Positions 1 through 6,493 of a stretch of 6,889 bases of DNA are shown here, piece by piece (positions within the stretch are counted from its first letter, which is position 1; every line of letters starts with the position of its first letter). The notes beneath the pieces were generated by a model. The model was not told the DNA's origin. It ran no database searches and saw only the letters and a program-made list of their open reading frames with translations. Source of the stretch: Kiritimatiellia bacterium (GTDB lineage Bacteria; Verrucomicrobiota; Kiritimatiellia; SLAD01); the NCBI GenBank assembly GCA_007125875.1, contig SLCI01000063.1, forward strand, positions 1-6,889, read 5' to 3'. The position numbers and the translations under genes are program-made.

Positions 1-220
1 CAGCGATCGAGAGCGCAGTCAACAGGACAATCAATTCCGCGGATAGCAACACACCCAATGCGCCTGAAACGCCGGCCTCGCCCACCACGTAGCCGGCGCG
101 CAAGAACATGATGACGCCCAAGATCGTCAGGATGGATGGGGTAAACACCCCCGCAAATGTACCCAGCTGATGTCCCCGCCCCTGAGCAAGCGGTGGCTCA
201 ATGATGCTCCCCGGTGTCAT
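1..220 (-). CDS. SLC12-type cation-chloride cotransporter / APC-superfamily permease, N-terminal part only
   Basis: The first 73 codons are visible, with no stop, before the frame runs off the left edge, so the C-terminal part is missing. After a hydrophilic start of about 20 residues comes GTFAGVFTPSILTILGVIMF, then a short LRAGYVVGEAGV turn and a second hydrophobic helix ending in LIVLLTALSIA. This is the characteristic first-helix region of bacterial relatives of Na-K-Cl cotransporters (SLC12 family, APC superfamily), which are inner-membrane transporters moving cations with chloride or related solutes. The substrate cannot be told from this fragment. The ATG at 220-218 overlaps the tatC stop TGA by four bases (ATGA). 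A weak AAGG lies about 12 bases upstream, so translation is probably coupled to tatC. The family call is recognition of a conserved N-terminal pattern, and a broader amino-acid permease remains possible. Confidence 0.75.
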   Translation of the reverse strand, partial: MTPGSIIEPPLAQGRGHQLGTFAGVFTPSILTILGVIMFLRAGYVVGEAGVSGALGVLLSAELIVLLTALSIA

Positions 221-990
221 GCGGATGTTGCCTTTTCACTCTTTTGTTCGGTCGCCCGAACGATCCAGATACACAGCTCATATAAGATGATTAAGGGCCC
301 AGCCATGATCATCTGGGTAAAGACATCCGGCGGAGTCAACACCATGGCCCCGACCAATAAGAGGATAATCACGTATTTACGCCGCTCCCGAAGCTGGGAA
401 GAAGTTAGTACACCTATTCGCCCTAAGATCACCAGGATCACCGGCATTTGAAACGCGATGCCAAAAGCCAATAGGAGATGTACTGAAAATGCCACATAGC
501 TGGTCACTTGCGGTACCGGCTGAATGCCCAACCAGTCGTGTAGGCCGAACATCATCGTCAAGGCGACCGGCAGTGTGCCCTTGTATCCGACCAATACGCC
601 CAGCACGAAAAGTAGAATTGAAAAGCCGCCTGCTTTGCGGATCGCCACTTGCTCTCGATCTGTCAGTCCGGGGAAAATGAATTGACCAATGAAGAAGACC
701 AGAAAGGGCGCACTAATCAATAAGCCGCCCCACAAACCAATGCGCATCGCCACCGTGAATGCCCCGGTGATTTCAATCGATTGCAGGAAGAGGTCTGGCC
801 GATCAATGGCCCGATCCAAGGGAGCCTTCAGGAAGGCGAACAGTTGGGGGGCAAACGGTAGCGCAATGGCTGTTCCCAGTGCCAGCGCCACGGCAGAGCG
901 AATGAGCATCTGGCGAAGGTCTTCCAGATGCTCCATAAACGGCTTGGCCTCGTCAGCGTGATCTCGCTGAGGCGGCGGTAACCGTTTCAT
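217..990 (-). CDS. tatC: Sec-independent (twin-arginine) protein translocase subunit TatC
   Basis: TatC is the multi-spanning inner-membrane receptor of the Tat pathway. It binds twin-arginine signal peptides and, with TatA/TatB, exports folded proteins. The 257-residue product matches the usual length of about 250. Residues 18-26 (FMEHLEDLR) are the conserved cytoplasmic N-terminal motif that helps bind the signal peptide. A hydrophobic segment ending in FPGLTDRE (106-113) corresponds to the conserved loop with its acidic residue, and LTPPD (218-222) precedes the last helices, as is typical. I count about six hydrophobic segments. The ATG overlaps the stop of the upstream TatA/B gene (ATGA), and GAGGGTGGGG just upstream can serve as ribosome binding site. 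The stop in turn overlaps the start of the transporter gene. The C-terminal tail is short and charged. Confidence 0.96.
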   Translation of the reverse strand: MKRLPPPQRDHADEAKPFMEHLEDLRQMLIRSAVALALGTAIALPFAPQLFAFLKAPLDRAIDRPDLFLQSIEITGAFTVAMRIGLWGGLLISAPFLVFFIGQFIFPGLTDREQVAIRKAGGFSILLFVLGVLVGYKGTLPVALTMMFGLHDWLGIQPVPQVTSYVAFSVHLLLAFGIAFQMPVILVILGRIGVLTSSQLRERRKYVIILLLVGAMVLTPPDVFTQMIMAGPLIILYELCIWIVRATEQKSEKATSA

Positions 991-1319
991 GTGGCCCCAC
1001 CCTCGGTTTGCTTCGGTTCAGCATCGTTTAAATCCGAGGCCTGTTCATCATCGCCCGACTCATTATCGGCCACGTCGGTGGCGGGCGTCGACTCCGATGT
1101 TTGTTGAGATCCTGACGGTTTGCGCTCTACGGCGTCGATCAGTGGTTTGGGTTTGACCTCATCATCGGCCTGCATGATCTCGTCAGAAACCTCACGAGCG
1201 GCACGCCGGAATTCTTCCAACGTCCGCCCGAGAGTTCTTGCCATTTTCGGCAGATTTTTGGAACCGAACAGCAGCAGGATAACCAGCAAGACGAGTAATA
1301 ACTCGCCACCGCTGGGCAT
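987..1319 (-). CDS. Twin-arginine translocase TatA/TatB-family subunit
   Basis: This is a small (110-residue) Tat pore or adaptor subunit with one membrane helix. Residues 4-18 form the helix (GGELLLVLLVILLLF). FG at 18-19 and LP at 23-24 form the hinge, and an amphipathic helix follows (about 25-45, LGRTLEEFRRA). The remaining 60 residues are a polar, acidic tail rich in D, E, S and T, probably disordered. Glu6 in the membrane segment resembles TatB, whereas the FGSKxLP hinge resembles TatA. No second copy is visible here, so it may serve both roles or act beside a TatA encoded elsewhere. The gene starts 29 bp after pal and overlaps tatC by four bases. The ATG at 1319 has no clear Shine-Dalgarno. 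The frame stays open upstream and would add a hydrophobic stretch (ending PWAIIG), so a non-ATG start such as ATT at 1340 or CTG at 1346 cannot be excluded. Confidence 0.9.
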   Translation of the reverse strand: MPSGGELLLVLLVILLLFGSKNLPKMARTLGRTLEEFRRAAREVSDEIMQADDEVKPKPLIDAVERKPSGSQQTSESTPATDVADNESGDDEQASDLNDAEPKQTEGGAT

Positions 1320-1348
1320 ACCGATTATGGCCCATGGAATAGTCAGGT

Positions 1349-1879
1349 CTATTGCGACACCAGAAACTCAGTGCGACGATTCTGACGCCAAGCCTCTTCA
1401 TTGTGACCACTCGCGGCTGGACGTTCAGGACCATAGCTGCTGGTTTGAATCCGGTTACCATCAATACCCAGCCCGACCAAGTATGCGCGCGATGCGAGTG
1501 CACGGCGTTCACCCAATGAGAGGTTGTACTCACGGCTGCCGCGCTCGTCTGTATGTCCCTCAATAATCACAACGGCATTGGGGTTGCGACGCAGATGCCG
1601 AGCCACATCCTCGAGTTTGTGGCGTTCCGATTCTTGAATTTGCGAGCTATCGAACGCAAAGAGGACGGCTTCGAATTGGCCTTCAATGAACTCTCCATCG
1701 AAACCAGCCCGTGAACCGAGACCTTCACCATAAATGCTATCGCCCGGCATACCGCGGATAGGCGACACACCATCGGCACCGGTACCTGCACCGCGTGCGC
1801 CGCGACGCTGACAGCTGGTCACACTCATTACCATCGAAATGCCAATGAGGCACATTAGGAAATAACGTAATTTTATCAT
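1349..1879 (-). CDS. pal: Peptidoglycan-associated lipoprotein Pal (OmpA-like domain)
   Basis: Pal anchors the outer membrane to peptidoglycan and is the outer partner of the Tol system. From the ATG at 1879 the product is 176 residues. It has a lipoprotein signal peptide with a VTSC lipobox (Cys23, the predicted lipidated residue), a Gly/Arg-rich linker, and a C-terminal OmpA-like domain from about residue 70. That domain contains GHTDERG (108-114), LSLGERRA, and NRR (167-169), which include the residues that bind meso-diaminopimelate in E. coli Pal. I prefer ATG 1879 over the in-frame GTG at 1891 because the purine-rich GAGAGAAGAG lies just in front of the ATG. The GTG would add four residues (MREE) before a normal signal peptide. 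It lies 43 bp after tolB and 29 bp before the TatA/B gene, as expected for the end of a tol operon. Confidence 0.95.
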   Translation of the reverse strand: MIKLRYFLMCLIGISMVMSVTSCQRRGARGAGTGADGVSPIRGMPGDSIYGEGLGSRAGFDGEFIEGQFEAVLFAFDSSQIQESERHKLEDVARHLRRNPNAVVIIEGHTDERGSREYNLSLGERRALASRAYLVGLGIDGNRIQTSSYGPERPAASGHNEEAWRQNRRTEFLVSQ

Positions 1880-1897
1880 CTCTTCTCTCACTTATCC

Positions 1898-1910
1898 GGC
1901 CGCTGCGGCC
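1898..1910. repeat. Small GC-rich inverted repeat between tolB and pal
   Basis: GGCCGC and GCGGCC flank a single T (centre 1904), so the RNA could form a five-pair stem with a three-base loop. It sits in the 43-bp gap after tolB, 19 bp upstream of the pal start. No T-run follows on the minus strand, so it is not a standard terminator. It could stabilise or pause the message, or be chance. Confidence 0.35.
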
Positions 1911-1922
1911 ATGTTTGCTTGT

Positions 1923-3137
1923 TTATTTCGGCGACCATGCGGGAGTATACCAGTCTCCGCGCGCTGGCGTTAAACGTACAGGGGCATCGCCCGCAGTGTC
2001 AATAATGTAGATTTGCGAACGAAAGTTTTGGCGCTGTGCGACGGCAAGATGACGCCCATTCGGGGCCCAGGACGGATCCTCGAAATCACCGCCTGCGGGG
2101 TCGCTAATGTTGCGGACTTCCCCGCTACGCGGATCCATGATGGCGATTTGATACTGGCGTCCAACGCGCGTGGTATAGGCGATCAAGCCGTTATCACCCC
2201 AGTCTGGCGAAACATTCTCTGTCCCGCGCGTGGTGATGCGGCGAGGAGCCCCGCCCGTTCGGGAAATAATGTACAGCTGCGGGCGACCCGTCTGGTCTGA
2301 CACATACACGATCTCACTACCATCCGGCGACCAGGACGGACTGGCCTCGTTGGCCGCAGGGGTATTGGTCAAACGGGTCAATCGTCCAGAGCGCAACTGC
2401 ATGACGTACAACTCTGGATTACCGTCTTTGGAGAGAATCAACGCCACTTCCTGACCATTCGGCGAGATTTGTCCACCGGTATTCAAGCCGCTGGACCTCG
2501 ATATCGCACGCCGGTCACCGGACTCTAAATCAACCAAGTAGACATCAGGGAAGCCCTGCAGGTAACCGGTGTAGGTCAATTCCCGAGCGTTGGAGCCGAA
2601 CCGCGGGCGAACGGAGGTGTTTCGATCAGAGGTCAATTGGGTCAAATTGCTGCCATCCGGATCGATCATGTAGAGTTCACGATTCCGGCCAGAGCTGCCC
2701 ACAATCACGATGCGAGAGCTCGCGATACCTGGGCGTCCGGTAACCTGCTCAACGATGTCATCGGTGATCCGTTGCGCCAAGCGACGGGCATCATTCGCGG
2801 CGTGTCGATAAGATTGATTAATATAGGTTTGTCGATTCTGTGTACCCGTAACGCGACACTCGACACGCAGCTCGTTGCCTCGCGGTTGCACGCGACCGCT
2901 AACTGCAATCTCAGCCTGCCCCGCCCCGACCACGCGAAACCAACCGGATCGTTCCAAGTTGGTGCGCAAGGCCTGCATGAACTCGGTCGACGCTGCATCT
3001 GAGCCCACCTGCAACCCAGCGAGATGAATGCCGATCTTCTCACCAGCAGGCTTTTCAATGCGAATTTGGGCTTCAGTCGGTGTTCCAGCCAGGGCCCAAA
3101 AGCAGCCGACGAACAAAAGTAAAAGTCTGTGATTCAT
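1923..3137 (-). CDS. tolB: Tol-Pal system periplasmic beta-propeller protein TolB
   Basis: TolB is the periplasmic protein that binds Pal and is released from it by TolA during envelope constriction. The 404-residue product (family usually about 400-430) begins with a Sec signal peptide whose hydrophobic core is residues 5-17, with probable cleavage after PTEA (A23/Q24). The mature N-terminus, QIRIEKPAGEKIGI, lies where TolB proteins carry the TolA-contacting strand. An alpha/beta domain runs to about residue 150. Six WD40-like/TolB blades follow, several with the typical PSWSPDGSEIVYVSD pattern, and the last ends TPAWSPK at the C-terminus. AAGGGG about 8 bases before the ATG is a usable ribosome binding site. 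The gene starts 33 bp after the TonB/TolA-like gene and ends 43 bp before pal. Confidence 0.96.
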   Translation of the reverse strand: MNHRLLLLFVGCFWALAGTPTEAQIRIEKPAGEKIGIHLAGLQVGSDAASTEFMQALRTNLERSGWFRVVGAGQAEIAVSGRVQPRGNELRVECRVTGTQNRQTYINQSYRHAANDARRLAQRITDDIVEQVTGRPGIASSRIVIVGSSGRNRELYMIDPDGSNLTQLTSDRNTSVRPRFGSNARELTYTGYLQGFPDVYLVDLESGDRRAISRSSGLNTGGQISPNGQEVALILSKDGNPELYVMQLRSGRLTRLTNTPAANEASPSWSPDGSEIVYVSDQTGRPQLYIISRTGGAPRRITTRGTENVSPDWGDNGLIAYTTRVGRQYQIAIMDPRSGEVRNISDPAGGDFEDPSWAPNGRHLAVAQRQNFRSQIYIIDTAGDAPVRLTPARGDWYTPAWSPK

Positions 3138-3170
3138 AAAATAGTGCCCCTTAGATGCGGAGAAATTGCG

Positions 3171-3875
3171 CTAGAATTGCATCCCTGTCAATTCGAACTC
3201 AATAGTAAAGTCATGATGCGACCCGCTCAGCACGGACGGTAAGGGGCTTACGCTGCTAACCGCCTCCAGTGCACGCAGGATTGAGTCGTCCATTGCCGAA
3301 CTACGCGAACTTCGAATGATCTCCCGCTGGCTGATACGCCCATCACGCTGTACCCGAATGCGGGCAACCGCACTGGATCCAGGTAAGACGCCGCTCGGCT
3401 GTGACCAAGCGCGATAAATCGTTTCATGCAGTAAGGCATGGTAGCGCGACAATTCGTCGGGCGAACCCGCCGTGCGCGGTGTTTGCCGAGGCGTTGAAGA
3501 CTGCAGCCGCTCGCGAATTTGTTCCGGAGTTAGCTGGGGCTGTGGCGCTGGCTGAGGTGCGGGGGTGTCTGGACGCCGAACACGCTCGCGGCTCACCTCG
3601 ACCGGCCTACGGGCCGGCGGCGGTGCTGCTTCCGGCGCGGGAGGCGGCGGTATCGGCGGTGGCGGCGTTGGGGGCGCGGGTTCAGGCTCTGGTGGCGCTG
3701 CTTCTACGATCGGCTCTGCGGTCTGTAAACTGACGAAGGTAACGACCTCAGGGGGTGGTCTACGGTTCAGCCAGCGATGAATTACGGAATACAGGCCCGC
3801 ACCAAGGATCAGCGTGATATGAATACCCGCAACAACCCAAAACACACGAGAAAATCTATCGCCGTCACCGCTCAT
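3171..3875 (-). CDS. TonB/TolA-like energy-transducing protein (TolA position in the tol cluster)
   Basis: This protein probably spans the periplasm and passes the force made by TolQ/TolR to TolB and Pal. It has 234 residues. A short cytoplasmic N-terminus is followed by one membrane helix (about 11-32) with a central His19, like the His of the SxxxH motif in TonB and TolA helices; the Ser four residues earlier is Val15 here. A proline-rich rod (about 55-115, with PPPP runs and PAPQP repeats) comes next, then a charged linker and a TonB/TolA C-terminal domain (about 140-234, with YHALLHETIYRAW and RIRVQRDGRI). The proline-rich rod resembles TonB, and the long helical domain of E. coli TolA is absent. 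Its place between tolR and tolB argues for the TolA role. The start codon overlaps the tolR stop by one base (TAATG), with AGGA six bases before the ATG. A TonB role for outer-membrane receptors is the alternative. Confidence 0.88.
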   Translation of the reverse strand: MSGDGDRFSRVFWVVAGIHITLILGAGLYSVIHRWLNRRPPPEVVTFVSLQTAEPIVEAAPPEPEPAPPTPPPPIPPPPAPEAAPPPARRPVEVSRERVRRPDTPAPQPAPQPQLTPEQIRERLQSSTPRQTPRTAGSPDELSRYHALLHETIYRAWSQPSGVLPGSSAVARIRVQRDGRISQREIIRSSRSSAMDDSILRALEAVSSVSPLPSVLSGSHHDFTIEFELTGMQF

Positions 3876-4282
3876 TACTGTTCCTGGGCGGTTACCAGCG
3901 CCATACGGGAAATCTTGGCATCTGTGAGTACTTTGAGGACCTCTACCACGCGACCGTAGGCCAAGGCCTCATCCGCGCGCACTAATACAACGGCATTGGG
4001 ATCCACCGCCCCCAACACTTCCATATCGCGAACCAAATCTTCCATGGAGATTGCAATATCATCGAGAAAGACCGCGCCCTCAGCGTTAACACTGATGGTG
4101 CGGGCAGCATCCTCCGCCAATTCCGGAGCCTCAGCCCGAGGCAAGTCCATCGGAATCCCCTGCTCAATCAACGGGAAGGTGATGATAAACGTTATCAACA
4201 AGATAAACGTCAAATCCATCAGCGGCGTTAGGTTAATCTCGCTGATTGTTCTGAGTGTGGTGGTCTTTGGTCCGTTTGCCAT
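3875..4282 (-). CDS. tolR: TolR/ExbD-family biopolymer transport protein
   Basis: TolR is part of the proton-channel motor, with one helix in the inner membrane and a periplasmic domain. The 135-residue product has the standard ExbD/TolR layout: a short cytoplasmic N-terminus, the motif EINLTPLMDLTFILLITFII (15-34), and a periplasmic domain ending in a YGRVVEVLKVLTDAKISRMAL segment. Asp23 matches the proton-carrying aspartate of E. coli TolR (D23) and ExbD (D25). The gene starts only 8 bp after the tolQ stop. I see no convincing Shine-Dalgarno before its ATG, so re-initiation by ribosomes ending tolQ is likely. Its stop overlaps the next start by one base. ExbD would be an equally fair family name; the neighbouring tolB and pal favour TolR. 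Confidence 0.93.
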   Translation of the reverse strand: MANGPKTTTLRTISEINLTPLMDLTFILLITFIITFPLIEQGIPMDLPRAEAPELAEDAARTISVNAEGAVFLDDIAISMEDLVRDMEVLGAVDPNAVVLVRADEALAYGRVVEVLKVLTDAKISRMALVTAQEQ

Positions 4283-4290
4283 AACACGTA

Positions 4291-5040
4291 CTAACGATTA
4301 CCCAGGTAACAGCTTCTCACCTTATCTGTGAATTCTTGCGCGAAATTGGTGGTTTGGACCTGCAGCTCACTGATCATACCACTCAGGAGATTGTAACCTA
4401 TCGTTGAGGGTAATGCCACAAGCAGCCCCATCACGGTGGTCATCAAGGCGGCCGCAATACCGGGCGCTACGGCGGACAGGGTCGATGTGCCTACCACGGC
4501 CATGCCGGTGAAGGCACTCATGACACCCCACACGGTGCCAAGCAGTCCCAGGAAAGGGCTGGTCGCGACCGCTGTAGCCAATACCGTCATGCGCCGTTCG
4601 AGCAATAGACTGTGATCTGACACACTGCGATCCGCTATATTCTTGATTCCTTCGAACTGGTGCAGGCTGAGGGTTTCAGCATCTGGAGACAGATTGGCCA
4701 TGAACAGTTCATCTGGATTGTGTCCCAACTCTTCAATCTCCAGGGACAACGCCTTACACCCATCGATGTAGACGCGATAAAGCGGGCTATCGGGAAAATG
4801 TTGTTTGCGCACGAACATGGCAATCGGATCCTTTTCCTTTCGGAAAATTTGCAAAAAGCGCCGAGAAGCGATGCGAGCACGTCGTAGCTCCGAATATTTG
4901 GTCGCCATGATGGTCCATGCATAAATCGAACCAATAAAGAGCAGAATGACGATGATTTTGCCTGAGGGATTACTCTCGCGAAAGGAGTAAAGAAAATCAG
5001 CCAGCGGCAGTTGAAATAAGAATAAGTGATCTAGCATCAT
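4291..5040 (-). CDS. tolQ: TolQ/ExbB/MotA-family proton channel protein
   Basis: TolQ is the inner-membrane motor subunit that, with TolR, converts proton flow into movement of TolA. The product is 249 residues, slightly longer than E. coli TolQ (about 230). It has three membrane segments: about 28-47, about 154-180 with GLLGTVWGVM (165-174), and about 190-219 with IAAALMTTVMGLLVALP. Thr169 and Thr202 sit where the conserved channel threonines of the family lie. A large cytoplasmic loop separates the first two helices, and its part around residues 85-140 appears longer than usual. The start is a double ATG (5040 and 5037), preceded by AGAGGAA at a good distance. It is the first gene after the gltA terminator and therefore probably the first gene of the tol-tat transcript. 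ExbB is the alternative name. Confidence 0.94.
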   Translation of the reverse strand: MMLDHLFLFQLPLADFLYSFRESNPSGKIIVILLFIGSIYAWTIMATKYSELRRARIASRRFLQIFRKEKDPIAMFVRKQHFPDSPLYRVYIDGCKALSLEIEELGHNPDELFMANLSPDAETLSLHQFEGIKNIADRSVSDHSLLLERRMTVLATAVATSPFLGLLGTVWGVMSAFTGMAVVGTSTLSAVAPGIAAALMTTVMGLLVALPSTIGYNLLSGMISELQVQTTNFAQEFTDKVRSCYLGNR

Positions 5041-5066
5041 AATTTCGGGTTCCTCTGTTCCGATGT

Positions 5067-5096
5067 GTTATGCCAAATCGCACCAAACCGCGACAA
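5067..5096 (-). promoter_or_regulatory. Candidate sigma70-type promoter for tolQ
   Basis: On the minus strand, TTGTCG (5096-5091) and CATAAC (5072-5067) are separated by 18 bases, each matching four of six consensus positions. A promoter is needed here because a strong terminator lies just upstream and a long same-strand operon follows. This particular pair is weak and only a candidate. Confidence 0.3.
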
Positions 5097-5117
5097 GCAG
5101 AAGTGATAGATTGACCG

Positions 5118-5153
5118 ATAAAAATAAACGGACGTCCATCTTGACGCCCGTTT
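5118..5153 (-). terminator. Rho-independent terminator of the rpmB-gltA unit
   Basis: Read on the minus strand, an 11-bp stem (arms 5153-5143 and 5136-5126, with one G-U pair) encloses a six-base loop and is followed by TATTTTTAT. The hairpin starts about 28 bp after the gltA stop and separates gltA from the tol genes. The right arm on the plus strand has no comparable T-run, only TTTT then C, so it acts mainly for minus-strand transcription. Confidence 0.88.
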
Positions 5154-5181
5154 TCTGTTCCCTATCTGGATGACTGCACGG

Positions 5182-6483
5182 TTATGGCCGATCTTCAATC
5201 GGCATAATATCGCGATCGTTTGGACCGGTGTACACTTGGCGCGGACGTCCGATCCGCTGATCCTTATCCGCTCGCTGCTCCAGCCAATGCGCAATCCAGC
5301 CCGGTAGTCGGCCAATCGCAAAGATCACCGTAAACATATTCGTCGGGATGCCCATCGCACGCAAAGTAATGCCCGTATAGAAGTCCACATTGGGATACAG
5401 GTTTCGCTCCTTGAAGTACTCATCACTCAAGGCACGCTCTTCCAACTGTACCGCAATATCCAGGAGTTCATCCTTGATACCCAGCGCATTCAACACATCC
5501 TCACAGGCCTTTTTGGCGATCTTCGCGCGCGGGTCATACGACTTGTAGACGCGATGACCAAAGCCCATCAAACGGAAAGAATCATCCTTGTCTTTTGCCC
5601 GCTCAATGCATTTATCAATCGTTAAGCCCTCGCGACGGATCTGCTCAAGCATCTCGATGACTGCCTGATTCGCACCACCATGGAGAGGTCCCCATAGCGC
5701 GCAAATACCTGCTGAAATGGAGGCATACAAATTGGCACCCGAGCTGCCGACCAACCGGACAGCCGATGTCGAACAATTCTGCTCGTGGTCGGCATGCAAA
5801 ATCATGAGCTTGTTCAATGCACGCACGGTGATCGGATCAATCTCGTAGTTGGCAACGGGCGTGTAGAACATCATGTTAAGAAAATTCTCAACATACGTCA
5901 GCTTGCTGCTGGGATAGACATGCGGATCACCGATAGACTGCTTGTATGACAAAGCGGCCAAGGTGCGGATCTTAGACAGCAAGCGCGCGACAGTCAGATC
6001 GATCTCTTCTTCGTCGGAAAGGTCTAGCTCGCGGTAAAAACTTGAAAGCGATACGACCATGGCCGACAAAATAGCCATCGGATGAGCTTGCTCGGGATAA
6101 TTGCGGAAGAAATTCCGCATATCCTCGTGAATCAGGGAATTACGGTTGAGCAACCGCGAGAAATGAGTCAGCTGACTCTGGTTCGGGAGATGACCATGCA
6201 CCAATAAATACGCGACTTCAATGAACGTGCAGTTGTCCGCCAATTCATCGATTGGATAGCCGCGATAGCGCAGGATCCCTTTTTCGCCATCAATAAATGT
6301 AATATCGCTGATACACGAGCCGGTATTACCGTAACCGGGGTCATAGCTGATTAGCCCAGTGTCTTTCCGCAGACTACCCATACGGATAGCGCGCTCGCCC
6401 TCGGAACCTTCGACGACGGGATACGTGAGAGTTTTACCCTCATATTTTAGTTCGACACTGCTAACCTCTTTGACTTCGTGCAT
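5182..6483 (-). CDS. gltA: Citrate synthase (type II, long form)
   Basis: Citrate synthase condenses acetyl-CoA with oxaloacetate to citrate, the entry step of the TCA cycle, in the cytoplasm. From the ATG at 6483 the product is 433 residues, matching the long type II bacterial enzymes (E. coli 427). The catalytic histidine is in GPLHGGAN (His268), the second in MGFGHRVYKSYDPRAK (His310), and the aspartate in VDFYTG (Asp367). His233 in the ADHEQN motif is also conserved. The N-terminal beta-rich segment with YDPGYGNTGSCIS is typical of the type that includes NADH-sensitive hexamers. I chose ATG 6483 because GAGGT lies eight bases upstream; an in-frame TTG at 6489 is too close to that site. 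It starts 10 bp after the rpmB stop and is followed by a terminator, so rpmB and gltA seem to share one transcript. Confidence 0.97.
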   Translation of the reverse strand: MHEVKEVSSVELKYEGKTLTYPVVEGSEGERAIRMGSLRKDTGLISYDPGYGNTGSCISDITFIDGEKGILRYRGYPIDELADNCTFIEVAYLLVHGHLPNQSQLTHFSRLLNRNSLIHEDMRNFFRNYPEQAHPMAILSAMVVSLSSFYRELDLSDEEEIDLTVARLLSKIRTLAALSYKQSIGDPHVYPSSKLTYVENFLNMMFYTPVANYEIDPITVRALNKLMILHADHEQNCSTSAVRLVGSSGANLYASISAGICALWGPLHGGANQAVIEMLEQIRREGLTIDKCIERAKDKDDSFRLMGFGHRVYKSYDPRAKIAKKACEDVLNALGIKDELLDIAVQLEERALSDEYFKERNLYPNVDFYTGITLRAMGIPTNMFTVIFAIGRLPGWIAHWLEQRADKDQRIGRPRQVYTGPNDRDIMPIEDRP

Positions 6484-6493
6484 CCGCAATACC

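Noticed and set aside
1192..1563. Minus-strand 123-residue frame overlapping the pal 3' end and the TatA/B 5' end
   Set aside because: It overlaps two well-supported genes in another frame and shows no domain.
1879..1891. GTG start for pal adding MREE
   Set aside because: The ATG at 1879 has the better-placed purine-rich site and gives a normal lipoprotein signal peptide.
1898..1910. Inverted repeat as a terminator between tolB and pal
   Set aside because: No T-run follows it on the minus strand, and pal clearly belongs with tolB.
2637..3002. Plus-strand 121-residue frame inside tolB
   Set aside because: It lies fully antisense to tolB, which has clear signal peptide and propeller features. 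No independent support was seen.
3600..3745. GC-rich repetitive stretch considered as a DNA repeat array
   Set aside because: The pattern is explained by proline codons of the periplasmic rod. No regular unit length was seen at the DNA level.
3565..3780. Plus-strand glycine-rich open frame opposite the proline-rich rod
   Set aside because: It is the mirror of the Pro-rich codons of the TonB/TolA-like gene. Its Gly/Ser bias follows from that, and it has no ribosome binding site or family match.
6483..6489. TTG start for gltA at 6489
   Set aside because: The GAGGT site would be only about two bases away, while it is well placed for ATG 6483.
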